A DNA stretch of 64,000 nucleotides from the NCBI GenBank assembly GCA_029866125.1, contig JARWZZ010000015.1, positions 62,001 to 126,000 on the forward strand, in the 5' to 3' direction. The DNA comes from Limnobacter sp. Lineage in GTDB: Bacteria > Pseudomonadota > Gammaproteobacteria > Burkholderiales > Burkholderiaceae_B. Below, piece after piece: positions 35,548 to 44,192 of this stretch (its first letter is position 1; each line of letters opens with the position of its first letter). The notes below the pieces were generated by a model. The model was given only the letters and a program-made list of their open reading frames with translations. It searched no databases and had not been told where the DNA came from. Position numbers and translations under genes: made by a program.

Positions 35548-36612
35548 TTACTGAACAATTTGCGCCAACTCGCCTTTGGCATACTTCTCGGCAATCACGG
35601 ACATGCTGATTGGCTTGATCTTCGCGCCTTGGCCTTCGCAGCCAAATTCCATGTAACGTTGCTTGCAAATTTGCTTGGCTGCTTCGCGGGCGGGTTTGAG
35701 CCATTCGCGGGCGTCGAATTTGTCTGGATTTTCGAACATGAATTTACGCACGGCACCTGTCATGGCGAGGCGAATGTCGGTGTCAATGTTGATTTTACGA
35801 ACGCCGAATTTAATGGCTTCCTGAATTTCTTCCACAGGCACGCCGTAGGTTTCTTTCATTTTACCGCCGTACTGGTTGATGATGGCCAGCAAGTCTGCAG
35901 GTACAGAAGAGGAACCATGCATCACCAAATGCGTGTTGGGAATGCGCTTGTGAATTTCTTTCACACGGCTGATGGCCAGAATGTCGCCCGTGGGCTTGCG
36001 GCTGAATTTGTAAGCGCCGTGGCTGGTGCCGATGGCGATTGCCAACGCGTCCAATTGGGTGGCTTTCACAAAAACTGCAGCTTCTTCGGGGTCAGTCAAC
36101 ATTTGGCTGTGGTCTAGCTTGCCTTCCGCGCCAACGCCATCTTCTTCACCCGCTTCGCCAGTTTCCAAATTGCCCAAGCAACCCAGTTCACCCTCCACGG
36201 TAACGCCCACTTTGTGCGCCATTTCAACCACTTTGCCGGTTACTTCGGTGTTGTATTCAAAGGATGCTGGGGTTTTGCCGTCTTCCATCAGGGAGCCGTC
36301 CATCATCACGGAGCCAAAACCGAGGTCGATTGCGCCTTGGCAAATTTTGGGGCTCGTGCCGTGATCTTGGTGCATCACCAAAGGGATGTGAGGGAATGCT
36401 TCAACAGCAGCTTGAATCAGGTGCTTGATGAAAGGCTCACCTGCATATTTGCGTGCACCTGCACTGGCTTGCAAAATAACAGGCGCGCCCACTTCATCGG
36501 CGGCGGCCATTACAGCCTGAACTTGCTCCAGGTTGTTGACGTTAAACGCAGGAATGCCGTAGCCATTTTCAGCCGCATGGTCCAGCAACTGACGCATTGA
36601 TACAAGTGCCAT
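35548..36612 (-). CDS. fba: Fructose-bisphosphate aldolase, class II (Calvin-cycle subtype)
   Basis: Zinc-dependent aldolase of glycolysis and gluconeogenesis. The 354 residues show [31 protein letters not shown] (zinc histidine), [19 protein letters not shown] (a hallmark of the cbbA-like subtype), [12 protein letters not shown], and [20 protein letters not shown]. The subtype name does not prove autotrophy; many heterotrophic Burkholderiales carry it as their only aldolase. It is downstream of pyk and pgk, giving a pgk-pyk-fba lower-glycolysis cluster that ends at a terminator. Confidence 0.96.
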   Translation of the reverse strand: MALVSMRQLLDHAAENGYGIPAFNVNNLEQVQAVMAAADEVGAPVILQASAGARKYAGEPFIKHLIQAAVEAFPHIPLVMHQDHGTSPKICQGAIDLGFGSVMMDGSLMEDGKTPASFEYNTEVTGKVVEMAHKVGVTVEGELGCLGNLETGEAGEEDGVGAEGKLDHSQMLTDPEEAAVFVKATQLDALAIAIGTSHGAYKFSRKPTGDILAISRVKEIHKRIPNTHLVMHGSSSVPADLLAIINQYGGKMKETYGVPVEEIQEAIKFGVRKINIDTDIRLAMTGAVRKFMFENPDKFDAREWLKPAREAAKQICKQRYMEFGCEGQGAKIKPISMSVIAEKYAKGELAQIVQ

Positions 36613-36656
36613 AACTCTCTCTCCAATTAAAAATTCTTTGTTTTGATGTGGGCCAA

Positions 36657-38096
36657 TTAACCGATGTGCTCGCCAATGCGAACAATCTTCATGGTGTTGG
36701 TGCCGCCTGATTTACCAATCGGTTCGCCAATGGTGATGACAATCAAGTCGCCACGGCTAACCACACCCGCGCTTAGCAACGCTTGCTCGGCTTTGGCCAG
36801 CAAGGCCTCGCGGTCTTCAGTTTCGTATTGCATCATGACCGTACGCACATCCCTGTACAAGGACAAACGACGGCGGGTTTTTTCTTCAGGTGTCAGAGCA
36901 AAAATAGGCACGCCACTGTTTAAACGAGACATCCACAAAGCGGTTGAGCCAGACTGCGTAAGCGCAGCAATTGCTTTAACGCCCAAATGGTGGGCGGTAA
37001 ACAAAGCGGCCATGGCAATGGATTGGTCCACCCGAGTGAATTTGCGGTTTAGAAAATCAGCATCCAAGGTGACCGAGGCTGATTTTTCAGCCTCCATACA
37101 GGTGCGGTCCATGGCTGCAATGGATTCTACGGGGTATTTGCCTGCTGCAGTTTCAGCAGACAACATCACCGCATCTGTGCCGTCCAATACGGCGTTGGCG
37201 CAATCCGACACTTCGGCACGTGTGGGCACGGGGCTTTCAATCATGCTTTCCATCATTTGCGTGGCGGTGATGGTGAGTTTGTTGTGCTCTCGGGCCACGC
37301 GAATCAAGCGCTTTTGCGCGGCAGGTACGGCTGCATCGCCAATTTCCACTGCCAAATCTCCACGGGCAACCATGATGCCGTCGGAGGCTTTTACCAACTC
37401 TTCGAGGTTTTCAATGGCTTCGCAGCGCTCAATTTTGGCAATCATTTTGGCATGCCCACCCGATGCGCGAGTCAGTTCACGGGCCATGTACATGTCTGCG
37501 CCGCTTTTCGGGAAGCTCACCGCAATGTAATCGGCCTCAAATGCTGTGGCTGTGCGAATGTCTTCCATGTCTTTTGAAGTGAGGGCTGGGGCCGACAAAC
37601 CACCGCCCATTTTGTTAATGCCTTTGCGGTTTTTCAACACACCACCGACTTTCACTTCGCAGTAAATTTCTGAATTGATGATTTTTCGGACCTGCAACAC
37701 AATTTTGCCGTCATCCAGCAGCAGCGTATCGCCAGACTTTACGTCCTCAACCAGCTCGGGATAATCCAGCCCCACGCGTTCGTCATTGCCCTCTTTGCAA
37801 CGGGCATCGAGGATGAACTGTGCGCCATTGACCAACATCGTAGAGCCGGTGGCAAATGAACCCACGCGGATTTTTGGCCCCTGCAAATCGGCCATGACAG
37901 CAATGTCGCGCCCCATGCGGGTTGCAATTTCGCGGACCAGGTGCACACGGTCGATGTGCTCTTGCGCAGAACCATGGGAAAAGTTAACACGCACCACATT
38001 CATGCCTGCAGCAATCATTTTCTCGAGCACGGCAGGGTCACTTGAAGCGGGGCCCAGTGTAGCTACGATTTTGGTTTGCCGAGGCAGATTGATCAT
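36657..38096 (-). CDS. pyk: Pyruvate kinase
   Basis: Makes pyruvate and ATP from phosphoenolpyruvate. The 479 residues contain [44 protein letters not shown], the catalytic-lysine region [14 protein letters not shown], and [23 protein letters not shown]. The C-terminal regulatory domain is complete ([16 protein letters not shown]). It lies 50 bp downstream of pgk and 44 bp upstream of fba. No isozyme assignment (PykA or PykF) is attempted. Confidence 0.97.
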   Translation of the reverse strand: MINLPRQTKIVATLGPASSDPAVLEKMIAAGMNVVRVNFSHGSAQEHIDRVHLVREIATRMGRDIAVMADLQGPKIRVGSFATGSTMLVNGAQFILDARCKEGNDERVGLDYPELVEDVKSGDTLLLDDGKIVLQVRKIINSEIYCEVKVGGVLKNRKGINKMGGGLSAPALTSKDMEDIRTATAFEADYIAVSFPKSGADMYMARELTRASGGHAKMIAKIERCEAIENLEELVKASDGIMVARGDLAVEIGDAAVPAAQKRLIRVAREHNKLTITATQMMESMIESPVPTRAEVSDCANAVLDGTDAVMLSAETAAGKYPVESIAAMDRTCMEAEKSASVTLDADFLNRKFTRVDQSIAMAALFTAHHLGVKAIAALTQSGSTALWMSRLNSGVPIFALTPEEKTRRRLSLYRDVRTVMMQYETEDREALLAKAEQALLSAGVVSRGDLIVITIGEPIGKSGGTNTMKIVRIGEHIG

Positions 38097-38146
38097 GTGG
38101 TTTATCCCTTATTTGGTTATGGACGGTGTGTTGAACTTGTAAATGA

Positions 38147-39331
38147 TTATTTCACCGCACGTTGCTGCAAAATTTCTACAGCGGGCAATACACGGCCTTC
38201 TAGGAATTCAAGGAAAGCCCCGCCGCCAGTGGAAATGTAGCTGACTTGTTCAGAAATATTGTATTTGGAGATGGCCGCCAAGGTGTCACCGCCCCCGGCA
38301 ATTGAAAAGGCGCTTGACTCAGCCACAGCTTGGGCCACGCGCTTGGTGCCGTTGCCAAACTGGTCGAATTCAAACACGCCCACAGGGCCATTCCAGACGA
38401 TGGTGCCTGCGTTTTTCAAGATGCCTGCCAACACTTCAGCGGTGTCTGGGCCAATGTCGAAAATCATGTCTTCGGGCTTCACATCCTTGGCAGCCTTGGT
38501 TGTCGCAGGCGCGGTGGGTGAAAACTCTGGGCCAGTGACCACATCAGTTGGAATGGGCACAGCAGCGCCACGGGCTTCCATTTTGGCGATGATTGAACGG
38601 GCTTCGTCCAGCAACTCAGACTCACAGAGTGACTTGCCGACTGGCAAGCCTTTGGCCGCCATGAAGGTGTTGGCAATGCCGCCACCCACGATCAACTGGT
38701 CCACTTTTTCAGCCAAGCTATTCAAAATCGTAAGCTTTGTGGACACTTTGGACCCCGCCACGATAGCGACCATGGGGCGCTTGGGGGCAGACAGGGCCGC
38801 ACCCAATGCATCCAATTCCGCCGCCAACAAAGGGCCGGCACAAGCAATTGGCGCAAACTGGGCAGCGCCATGTGTGGTGGCTTCTGCACGGTGGGCTGTG
38901 CCAAAGGCATCATTCACATAAATATCGCACAGGGCTGCAATTTTTTGGCTCAGCTCAGTTTTATTCTTTTTCTCGCCCACGTTGAAACGGCAATTTTCAA
39001 GCAACACAACCTCACCGGGCTTGACGTCCACGCCATTGACCCAGTCTTTCACCAAACGCACGGGCTTGCCAATCAGTTGTTCCAAGCGCTTGGCCACTGG
39101 GGCTAGGCTTAACTTTTCATCGTACTCACCCTCTACAGGGCGGCCCAAATGGGAGGTCAGCATCAATGCGGCATTGTTGTCCATGCAATACTGAATGCCG
39201 GGCAAAGAGGCGCGTATACGAGTGTCTTCAGTGATATTGCCGTTTGAATCCACGGGTACGTTGAAATCGACTCGGATAAATACCCGCTTGGATTGAACCG
39301 CTTGGTCAGTCAGACGCAAAAATGGCAACAT
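38147..39331 (-). CDS. pgk: Phosphoglycerate kinase
   Basis: Transfers phosphate from 1,3-bisphosphoglycerate to ADP. The 394 residues show [65 protein letters not shown] and the nucleotide loop [10 protein letters not shown] followed by [15 protein letters not shown]. It is the first gene of pgk-pyk-fba. The rhombosortase gene is divergent; its longest reading frame would overlap pgk, but the preferred start leaves 51 bp between start codons. Confidence 0.98.
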   Translation of the reverse strand: MLPFLRLTDQAVQSKRVFIRVDFNVPVDSNGNITEDTRIRASLPGIQYCMDNNAALMLTSHLGRPVEGEYDEKLSLAPVAKRLEQLIGKPVRLVKDWVNGVDVKPGEVVLLENCRFNVGEKKNKTELSQKIAALCDIYVNDAFGTAHRAEATTHGAAQFAPIACAGPLLAAELDALGAALSAPKRPMVAIVAGSKVSTKLTILNSLAEKVDQLIVGGGIANTFMAAKGLPVGKSLCESELLDEARSIIAKMEARGAAVPIPTDVVTGPEFSPTAPATTKAAKDVKPEDMIFDIGPDTAEVLAGILKNAGTIVWNGPVGVFEFDQFGNGTKRVAQAVAESSAFSIAGGGDTLAAISKYNISEQVSYISTGGGAFLEFLEGRVLPAVEILQQRAVK

Positions 39332-39382
39332 GCTAAAAACCTGTTAGGTGGAGTGTTGAAAACAATCGGCAATTATACCGCT

Positions 39383-39982
39383 GTGAAGTTCGATTACAGA
39401 AGGGTTGTCGCCTCATTTGTGGTCGGAATCGTGGCCTTGGCGACTCATTTGGCGCTTTTCGAGCATCCGCAGCAAGCCCTTGATTTAACGGGCTCATTTT
39501 TTGGGGACACCCTGCTTACGCAGTTTATGCACATGGGCTGGGGGCACCTGTTACTGAACCTGGCGGGGCTGGCGGTACTGGCCTGGGGGTTTGAAAGCCA
39601 CATCAGCGCAAAAGAGGACGCCTTCCTGCTGCTGGGTGCCTGGATTTTGACTGCGGGTTACCTCAGTTGGATTGAACCGCTGCGGTGGTACTGCGGGCTA
39701 AGTGGTGCCTTGCATGGCGTGTTTGTTGCCAAACTTTTACTGACTTGGGACAGGCATGGTATTGAAAAAGGCCCACGCTGGCCTTTGCTTGTGATGGGCC
39801 TGGGGCTTATCGCCAAACTGTTGATTGAATGGTTTCAAAACCCCGGGTTTGACGCCTTGGCGGGCGGCCCTGTGGCGGTTGAGGGTCACCGCGGTGGGGT
39901 TTTGGCAGGCCTTGTTTTGTATGCAATTCTTCGAGCCTTACGGCTTTTTAAAACCTTAAATGCGAGCCCGACGAGTGACTGA
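39383..39982 (+). CDS. rrtA: Rhombosortase (rhomboid-family sorting protease)
   Basis: Small rhomboid-type intramembrane serine protease predicted to cleave GlyGly-CTERM tails. In 199 residues from GTG 39383 there are about six hydrophobic helices. Family residues are HLLLN (55-59), the active-site serine in YCGLSGALHG (Ser107), and the catalytic histidine in VEGHRGG (His169). The frame is open back to a TTG at 39293 inside pgk; no candidate has a well-spaced ribosome-binding site, so the start is uncertain. It converges on, and overlaps by 27 bp, a subtilisin whose C-terminus is the matching sorting signal. Confidence 0.87.
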   Translation: MKFDYRRVVASFVVGIVALATHLALFEHPQQALDLTGSFFGDTLLTQFMHMGWGHLLLNLAGLAVLAWGFESHISAKEDAFLLLGAWILTAGYLSWIEPLRWYCGLSGALHGVFVAKLLLTWDRHGIEKGPRWPLLVMGLGLIAKLLIEWFQNPGFDALAGGPVAVEGHRGGVLAGLVLYAILRALRLFKTLNASPTSD

Positions 39983-41932
39983 AAGCAATGCGGCCAATCC
40001 GAAAAGCCCCATCAAGCCCAAAGCACCACCACCGCCACCACTGGAACTGGGTTGAGAAACTGCAGCTGCCGTGACGCCCCCTGCTGACGCGCTGGGCGCT
40101 TGCCCCACTGGGGCGCTTTCTTCACCACCGGCACTGGAAATTGTTTGCATGGCGGCAGCTGGGCGCTTGCTGTAGTCGTCGGACTGGCTGACTCGAAACG
40201 CGGCCACTGAGGAGTGAGTCTCCCCGACGGAATCGGTTACCGTTAAACGGAACACCAAATCGCTTGAAGTGGCAGGCCTGTCCAAATTCAGCACAGCCTC
40301 TGCAGAAGCCACTTTCAGCAAAGGTGTGCCCGCCATTTGCTCCCAACGGTAAGACGCGATGGTGCGGCCTTGTGTGGTGGTGCTGTCCAGCGCAGACACG
40401 CTGATTTTTGAACTGTCCTTGGAATTTAAGCCGACAGAAGCATTGGCCAAGGGCTTCGTACCCCTTGCAGCACGCACGGCAGCATGTGCATCCAGCATGC
40501 CTGCACCACAAACCCCGACTGAACAATCACACACTGCCTTGCCCTGCCCCGGCACACATTTTTGGCCGGAGGTGTTGAGGAAAGGCTGCACTGTGGACAA
40601 CAAAATGGCCTCGATTTGATCCCCAGTGAGTGAAGGATTGGCGGCTTTGACCAACGCCGCAGCGGCAGCCACCAATGGCGAGGCAAATGAGGTACCGGTT
40701 TTGCTTACAGTGCGTGGAGATTCTGGGCCTTGGTCGCCAGAATTACCCACACCCAATAAGCCGTTAAAATATCCACCGGGTGCGGAAATATCTATCGTAG
40801 GGCCGATTGCACTGTAGAAGGCCCTTGACCCATCCCGGTCCACAGCACCGACTGACATGACACCGGCACAATTGGCTGGCAAAAAGGACTCACCCCCGCC
40901 GTTGCCACCCGAAGAGACCAACAACGCGCCAGTGCCTTTGATGCGATCCACCACTGACTGAGCCAAATTGCTACATGACACTGGCGCACCCAAGCTGACA
41001 TTGATAATGCTGGCAGGCGTGGTATTTACGGGCACGCCCGGCACCTCCACACCCGCAGACCACAGCATGCCGTCGTACATGTCCGACGCAAAAGCCCTGC
41101 ACTTGCCAGACACCCGAACGGGTAGAATTTTAGCGTTCCAATCCCCCGCAGAAATACCCTGCAGGTTTTGAGTCACGCCCGCAATTTGGCCTGCAATGAA
41201 GGTGCCGTGCCATGTGGAGTTGGACACAGGGCAATCTGAAAAAGTGCTTTTGGCTTTGTCCGCTTCAGATACCCAATCGCCCATGTCAGAGGGGTCGGAG
41301 TCCCTTCCGTCTCCGTCACTGGCGGTTAAGGCATCCGAGATGAAATCATATCCAGCCAACAGTCGGCCCGACAATTCTGGCGTGTCATATCGAACACCCG
41401 TATCAACCACAGCAACAATCACTGCAGAACTGCCTTTGACCAGATCCCAAGCCTTGTCGAATCGCGCACCCGCCCGATTGGCTGTGGATTGCAAGGCCCA
41501 TTGGCTGCCAAAACTGGCATCGTTGGGTAGAGCCATTCCACTCATGGGCAAATCGGCCTCGGCAAACTCAACCCGGGGGTCGCTTTTGATGCGATTCAGC
41601 ATGGACTCGCGGTCCGACATCCTCACACTTGCACCCCATTTAAGCACGTGGGTGCCCAAGGTACCGGCCCTTAGCCAAGTGGCATCCAAACGGTTGGCTT
41701 GAAGAATTTCATTGAGCAGTTCGGATTCTTTTTCCAAGCGACGCACAGTCGGTTTGGCGCTTAACTCCACCGAGTCTTTGAGTTTGAGAATGAATCTGTC
41801 AGTGTTTGCCGTTGCGGACTGATTTGATTGTGATGAGTGTGTCAGCGTTTGTGCATGGGCAGGTCCATAAGTGGATACCAGACCCAAACCGAGCATCAAA
41901 CCCAATCCGATGTGTTTTGACAGCATTCCCAT
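39956..41932 (-). CDS. Subtilisin-like S8 protease with GlyGly-CTERM sorting tail
   Basis: Exported serine protease. Signal peptide about 1-28 (ends AHAQ); a propeptide-like region follows to about 130. The S8 triad is Asp177 (VVDTGV), His242 (STWHGTFIAG) and Ser415 (KTGTSFASPL). Four or more cysteines between 230 and 475 suggest disulfides. A PKD/Ig-like beta domain spans about 495-585. After a Ser/Ala/Pro-rich stretch comes SSSGGGGG (629-636), a hydrophobic helix (637-652) and a basic end, TRRARI: the GlyGly-CTERM layout. The neighbouring rhombosortase is its likely processing enzyme, giving a surface-anchored or secreted protease. Confidence 0.92.
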   Translation of the reverse strand: MGMLSKHIGLGLMLGLGLVSTYGPAHAQTLTHSSQSNQSATANTDRFILKLKDSVELSAKPTVRRLEKESELLNEILQANRLDATWLRAGTLGTHVLKWGASVRMSDRESMLNRIKSDPRVEFAEADLPMSGMALPNDASFGSQWALQSTANRAGARFDKAWDLVKGSSAVIVAVVDTGVRYDTPELSGRLLAGYDFISDALTASDGDGRDSDPSDMGDWVSEADKAKSTFSDCPVSNSTWHGTFIAGQIAGVTQNLQGISAGDWNAKILPVRVSGKCRAFASDMYDGMLWSAGVEVPGVPVNTTPASIINVSLGAPVSCSNLAQSVVDRIKGTGALLVSSGGNGGGESFLPANCAGVMSVGAVDRDGSRAFYSAIGPTIDISAPGGYFNGLLGVGNSGDQGPESPRTVSKTGTSFASPLVAAAAALVKAANPSLTGDQIEAILLSTVQPFLNTSGQKCVPGQGKAVCDCSVGVCGAGMLDAHAAVRAARGTKPLANASVGLNSKDSSKISVSALDSTTTQGRTIASYRWEQMAGTPLLKVASAEAVLNLDRPATSSDLVFRLTVTDSVGETHSSVAAFRVSQSDDYSKRPAAAMQTISSAGGEESAPVGQAPSASAGGVTAAAVSQPSSSGGGGGALGLMGLFGLAALLSVTRRARI

Positions 41933-42247
41933 TTACCGCTCCAAGCGAGTGATTTGTCAGTAAAAAGCTTACAAATCGGGTGGCATAGAGTGATGTTTGG
42001 AATAAGCGGGAATTTCTCCTGCTGTTTTGAATCTTGCTTCTTACGCTTGCTTTTCGATTAACCCGATCTTCATCACCAATGACGGCTGAAATGGGCCTGC
42101 TGCAGATGGCTGGGACGGGTGGGTTAGTCTGGGTTAGGTTGGGCTGGAGCACCGTCGATTGCACAGTGGATACTTCGCGCCCGCGCCTGATTCGTTGCGG
42201 CATCATCGCTGGATCGTTGCTGCTTCGTTGATGCCTTGTTTTTGCTT

Positions 42248-42358
42248 CGTCACCGCTTCGCACCTCTGCACGAGCCGTTGCTGCTTGAAGGGCCTTCGGT
42301 CGATTTCACCGTCACCGCTTCGCACCTCTGCCTGAGCCGTTGCTGCTTGAATGGCCTT
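42248..42358. repeat. 49-bp imperfect direct repeat, 62-bp period
   Basis: 42248-42296 and 42310-42358 match at about 46 of 49 positions (both begin CGTCACCGCTTCGCACCTCT and end GGCCTT). A shorter, decayed relative of the TTGCTGCTT part lies at about 42215-42240. Confidence 0.85.
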
Positions 42359-42406
42359 GTCTCCGCACACCCTCTGCCTGTCCATGCCCCGCACGCAACT
42401 CGCCGT

Positions 42407-42482
42407 ACCTGAACTCCCCGAGTTCAGGTGCTGGCTCAAACATGCGTGACGCGGGGGGTCTTCAGCCGTGGGGCTGAAGACC
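42407..42482. repeat. Two consecutive perfect hairpins
   Basis: Hairpin 1: ACCTGAACTC (42407-42416) with GAGTTCAGGT (42420-42429), 3-nt loop. Hairpin 2: GGTCTTCAGCC (42457-42467) with GGCTGAAGACC (42472-42482), 4-nt loop. Neither is followed by a T tract, so they are not ordinary terminators. Paired perfect hairpins of this type resemble the ends of IS200/IS605-like elements or REP-type units. Confidence 0.75.
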
Positions 42483-42562
42483 AATGGGCAGGTGCGAGGG
42501 CTTAGCGGCGGCCCTTCTTCAAACGCAGCAAGACTTCAGGCGGGCGGCGCTTGGATGACTGC

Positions 42563-42628
42563 GCCGATGCCGATGCCGATGCCGATGCCGATGCCGATGC
42601 CGATGCCGATGCCGATGCCGATGCCGAT
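42563..42628. repeat. Hexanucleotide microsatellite, (GCCGAT) x 11
   Basis: Eleven perfect head-to-tail copies. The six-base unit keeps frame, so slippage would lengthen or shorten any encoded dipeptide run (Ala-Asp or Met-Pro on plus, Ser-Ala on minus) without frameshift. It lies 235 bp from tRNA-Thr, outside any recognised gene. Confidence 0.97.
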
Positions 42629-42823
42629 GCCGCCAAAATTGTCACCGCCCTAAGCTGCAGCGTAAGCGCAATCAGGCAGAACCGGATAAGCGATTCAGGG
42701 GACGCGCCGGGCGACAAAACATATCTACACCGATGAATCTAAGCACGCTGTGGAGCTCGGAAACAAGCGGCAAGATGCGTCAGAGAAGCGGCAGCAGAAA
42801 CGAGCAGGGGCAGCCAGAAAAGC

Positions 42824-42850
42824 AAAAAGCCCGTCTTTTGAACGGGCTTT
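42824..42850 (-). terminator. Intrinsic terminator downstream of tRNA-Thr
   Basis: On the minus strand AAAGCCCGT and ACGGGCTTT arms pair (42826-42834, 42842-42850) with a 7-nt loop, and TTTTTGCT follows. It lies 13 bp after the encoded CCA of the tRNA. Confidence 0.8.
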
Positions 42851-42862
42851 CTGAGTAATACT

Positions 42863-42938
42863 TGGTGCCGATTATCGGATTCGAACTGATGACCTACCGC
42901 TTACAAGGCGGTTGCTCTACCAACTGAGCTAAATCGGC
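42863..42938 (-). tRNA. tRNA-Thr (anticodon TGT)
   Basis: A 76-nt cloverleaf including encoded CCA. The acceptor stem GCCGATT pairs with AATCGGC, with discriminator A and then CCA. The D-loop reads AGCTCAGTTGGTAGAGC, the anticodon stem-loop CCGCCTTGTAAGGCGG has TGT (complement at 42903-42905), and the T-arm reads CAGTTCGAATCCG. TAAAAT about 15 bp upstream (minus strand) is a possible -10. It starts 14 bp after the sspB stop, so read-through from sspAB is also possible. It is a substrate type for the t6A enzymes (TsaC, TsaE) encoded here. Confidence 0.97.
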
Positions 42939-42952
42939 AACTTAAGAGAACG

Positions 42953-43471
42953 CTATTTTATCCTAGTTAAGTGGCTTTTCTTCTTTTCAGTCGAACTTTT
43001 ATCCACTTTTTTATCATTTTTTTGTTTATTTGCAACATCACTTGCAGAATCAGGATTATCCATCACCGGAACGGCCTCCAAACTGGCAGTTCCGCTCACT
43101 GGCCGTAAATTGTCGTGGCTTATTTCAGCGTCTGAATTGTCCTCAACCTCAGCCAACGGCTTGGCCACTTCAAACGCCATACCATGGCCATTCTCTTTGG
43201 CGTAAATGGCACTGACTTGCTCAACCGGCACCATGATTTCGTTCACTTTGCCAGAGAATCTTGCCTCAAACTCAATCCACTCGTTACCAAAACTCAGCTT
43301 GTTCGTTGCCATGGGCGAGGCATTCAACACAATCTCGCCACCTTTCACAAACTGCGAAGGCACTTTCGTCCGCTTGTTCACAGACACAGCCAAATATGGG
43401 GTGTAGCCATTGTCCACACACCACTCGTGAATCGCCCTAATCAAATAAGGCTTGGTTGATGGCTCAGTCAC
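42953..43471 (-). CDS. sspB: ClpXP protease specificity-enhancing factor SspB
   Basis: Adaptor that delivers ssrA-tagged proteins to ClpXP. The folded N-terminal ~110 residues (TKPYLIRAIHEWCVDNGYTPY; QFVKGGEIVLNASPMA; GKVNEIMVPVEQVSAIYAKENG) bind the tag. A long flexible linker rich in Asp, Ser and Lys leads to the terminal LTRIK, equivalent to the ClpX-binding motif LRVVK of E. coli SspB. The 172 residues are near the usual length. It lies 43 bp downstream of sspA, forming the standard sspAB pair. Confidence 0.95.
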   Translation of the reverse strand: MTEPSTKPYLIRAIHEWCVDNGYTPYLAVSVNKRTKVPSQFVKGGEIVLNASPMATNKLSFGNEWIEFEARFSGKVNEIMVPVEQVSAIYAKENGHGMAFEVAKPLAEVEDNSDAEISHDNLRPVSGTASLEAVPVMDNPDSASDVANKQKNDKKVDKSSTEKKKSHLTRIK

Positions 43472-43514
43472 GTAAAACCCCTTCTCTACAACTTACAAAA
43501 AAACAATCGAAAAA

Positions 43515-44117
43515 TCAGCGACGCATCACTTTTTCAGATGGCGTCAAAGCCTCGATAAACGCAGGCTTGATGAAAATACGCTCTGCATACTTCATCAACG
43601 GTGCAGCAGACTTCGGCAAATCAATACCGTAATGGTCCAGTCTCCACAGCAGCGGAGCCAAAGATACATCCAGCATCGAAAACTCTTCGCCCAGCATGTA
43701 CTTGCTCTTCAAAAACACAGGTGCCAATTGAGTCAACTGCTCGCGAATGGACAAGCGAGCCTTTTCCATGGCTTTGGGGTTACCTGCACGCTCCAACACT
43801 CCCACGTGAATAAACAACTCACGTTCAAAGTTGAACAAGAACAAACGGGTGCGTGCGCGCATCACTGGGTCTGCTGGCATCAACTGCGGATGCGGGAAGC
43901 GCTCATCAATGTACTCATTGATGATATTGGACTCATACAGAATCAAATCACGCTCAACCAGAATCGGCACTTGGCCATACGGGTTCATCACACTGATGTC
44001 ATCAGGACGGTTAAACAGATCGATGTCCTTGATTTCAAAGTCCATGCCTTTTTCATGCAGAACGAAACGGCATCGCTGTGAAAACGGGCAAGTTGTCCCG
44101 GAGTAAAGCACCATCAT
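43515..44117 (-). CDS. sspA: Stringent starvation protein A (GST fold)
   Basis: RNA-polymerase-associated protein with a glutathione-S-transferase fold but no transferase role in E. coli. The 200 residues start with the thioredoxin-like half (MMVLYSGTTCPFSQRCRFVLHE, NPYGQVPILVERDLILYESNIINEYIDE), followed by the helical half. TCPFSQRCR carries two cysteines. It lies between petC and sspB on the same strand; a strong terminator separates it from petC. petABC-sspAB is a conserved order in beta- and gammaproteobacteria. Confidence 0.93.
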   Translation of the reverse strand: MMVLYSGTTCPFSQRCRFVLHEKGMDFEIKDIDLFNRPDDISVMNPYGQVPILVERDLILYESNIINEYIDERFPHPQLMPADPVMRARTRLFLFNFERELFIHVGVLERAGNPKAMEKARLSIREQLTQLAPVFLKSKYMLGEEFSMLDVSLAPLLWRLDHYGIDLPKSAAPLMKYAERIFIKPAFIEALTPSEKVMRR

Positions 44118-44144
44118 TTTGTTGTCTTCCCAAAAACGAAAAAT

Positions 44145-44170
44145 GGCCGGGGCGCGGTTGCACCCCAGCC
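44145..44170 (-). terminator. Intrinsic terminator of petABC
   Basis: On the minus strand GGCTGGGGTGC (from 44170) pairs with GCGCCCCGGCC (to 44145) in an 11-bp stem (two G-T pairs) with a 4-nt loop, followed by ATTTTTCG. It lies 22 bp after the petC stop. Confidence 0.85.
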
Positions 44171-44192
44171 TAAAATCTGAACAAGCAAATTA

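Larger units (their letters stand above)
41933..42862. other. 930-bp gene-free island with repeats and hairpins
   Basis: This is the largest non-coding stretch of the window, between the S8 protease start and tRNA-Thr. It holds the protease promoter side (41933-42200, nothing convincing), a 49-bp imperfect direct repeat, two perfect hairpins, an 11-copy hexanucleotide repeat and the tRNA terminator. Short open frames cross it (for example one through the hexamer array on each strand), but their composition is repeat-driven and no known family is recognised. It may be the scar of a small mobile element. Confidence 0.6.

Noticed and set aside
36664-37530. 288-codon plus-strand open frame opposite pyk
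   Set aside because: Antisense shadow of pyruvate kinase; Ser/Ala/Thr-rich without domain signatures.
41799-42263. 154-codon minus-strand frame upstream of and overlapping the S8 protease start
   Set aside because: It overlaps the signal-peptide region of the protease in another frame, is Arg/Ser-rich, has no recognised motif and no ribosome-binding site.
42248-42628. Possible CRISPR-like array
   Set aside because: The 49-bp repeat has only two copies with a 13-bp gap, and the hexamer array has no spacers. No cas genes are nearby.
42551-42736. Plus-strand frame coding an Ala-Asp run
   Set aside because: Most of the peptide is the hexamer repeat; the ends match nothing I recognise. Listed as a repeat rather than a gene.
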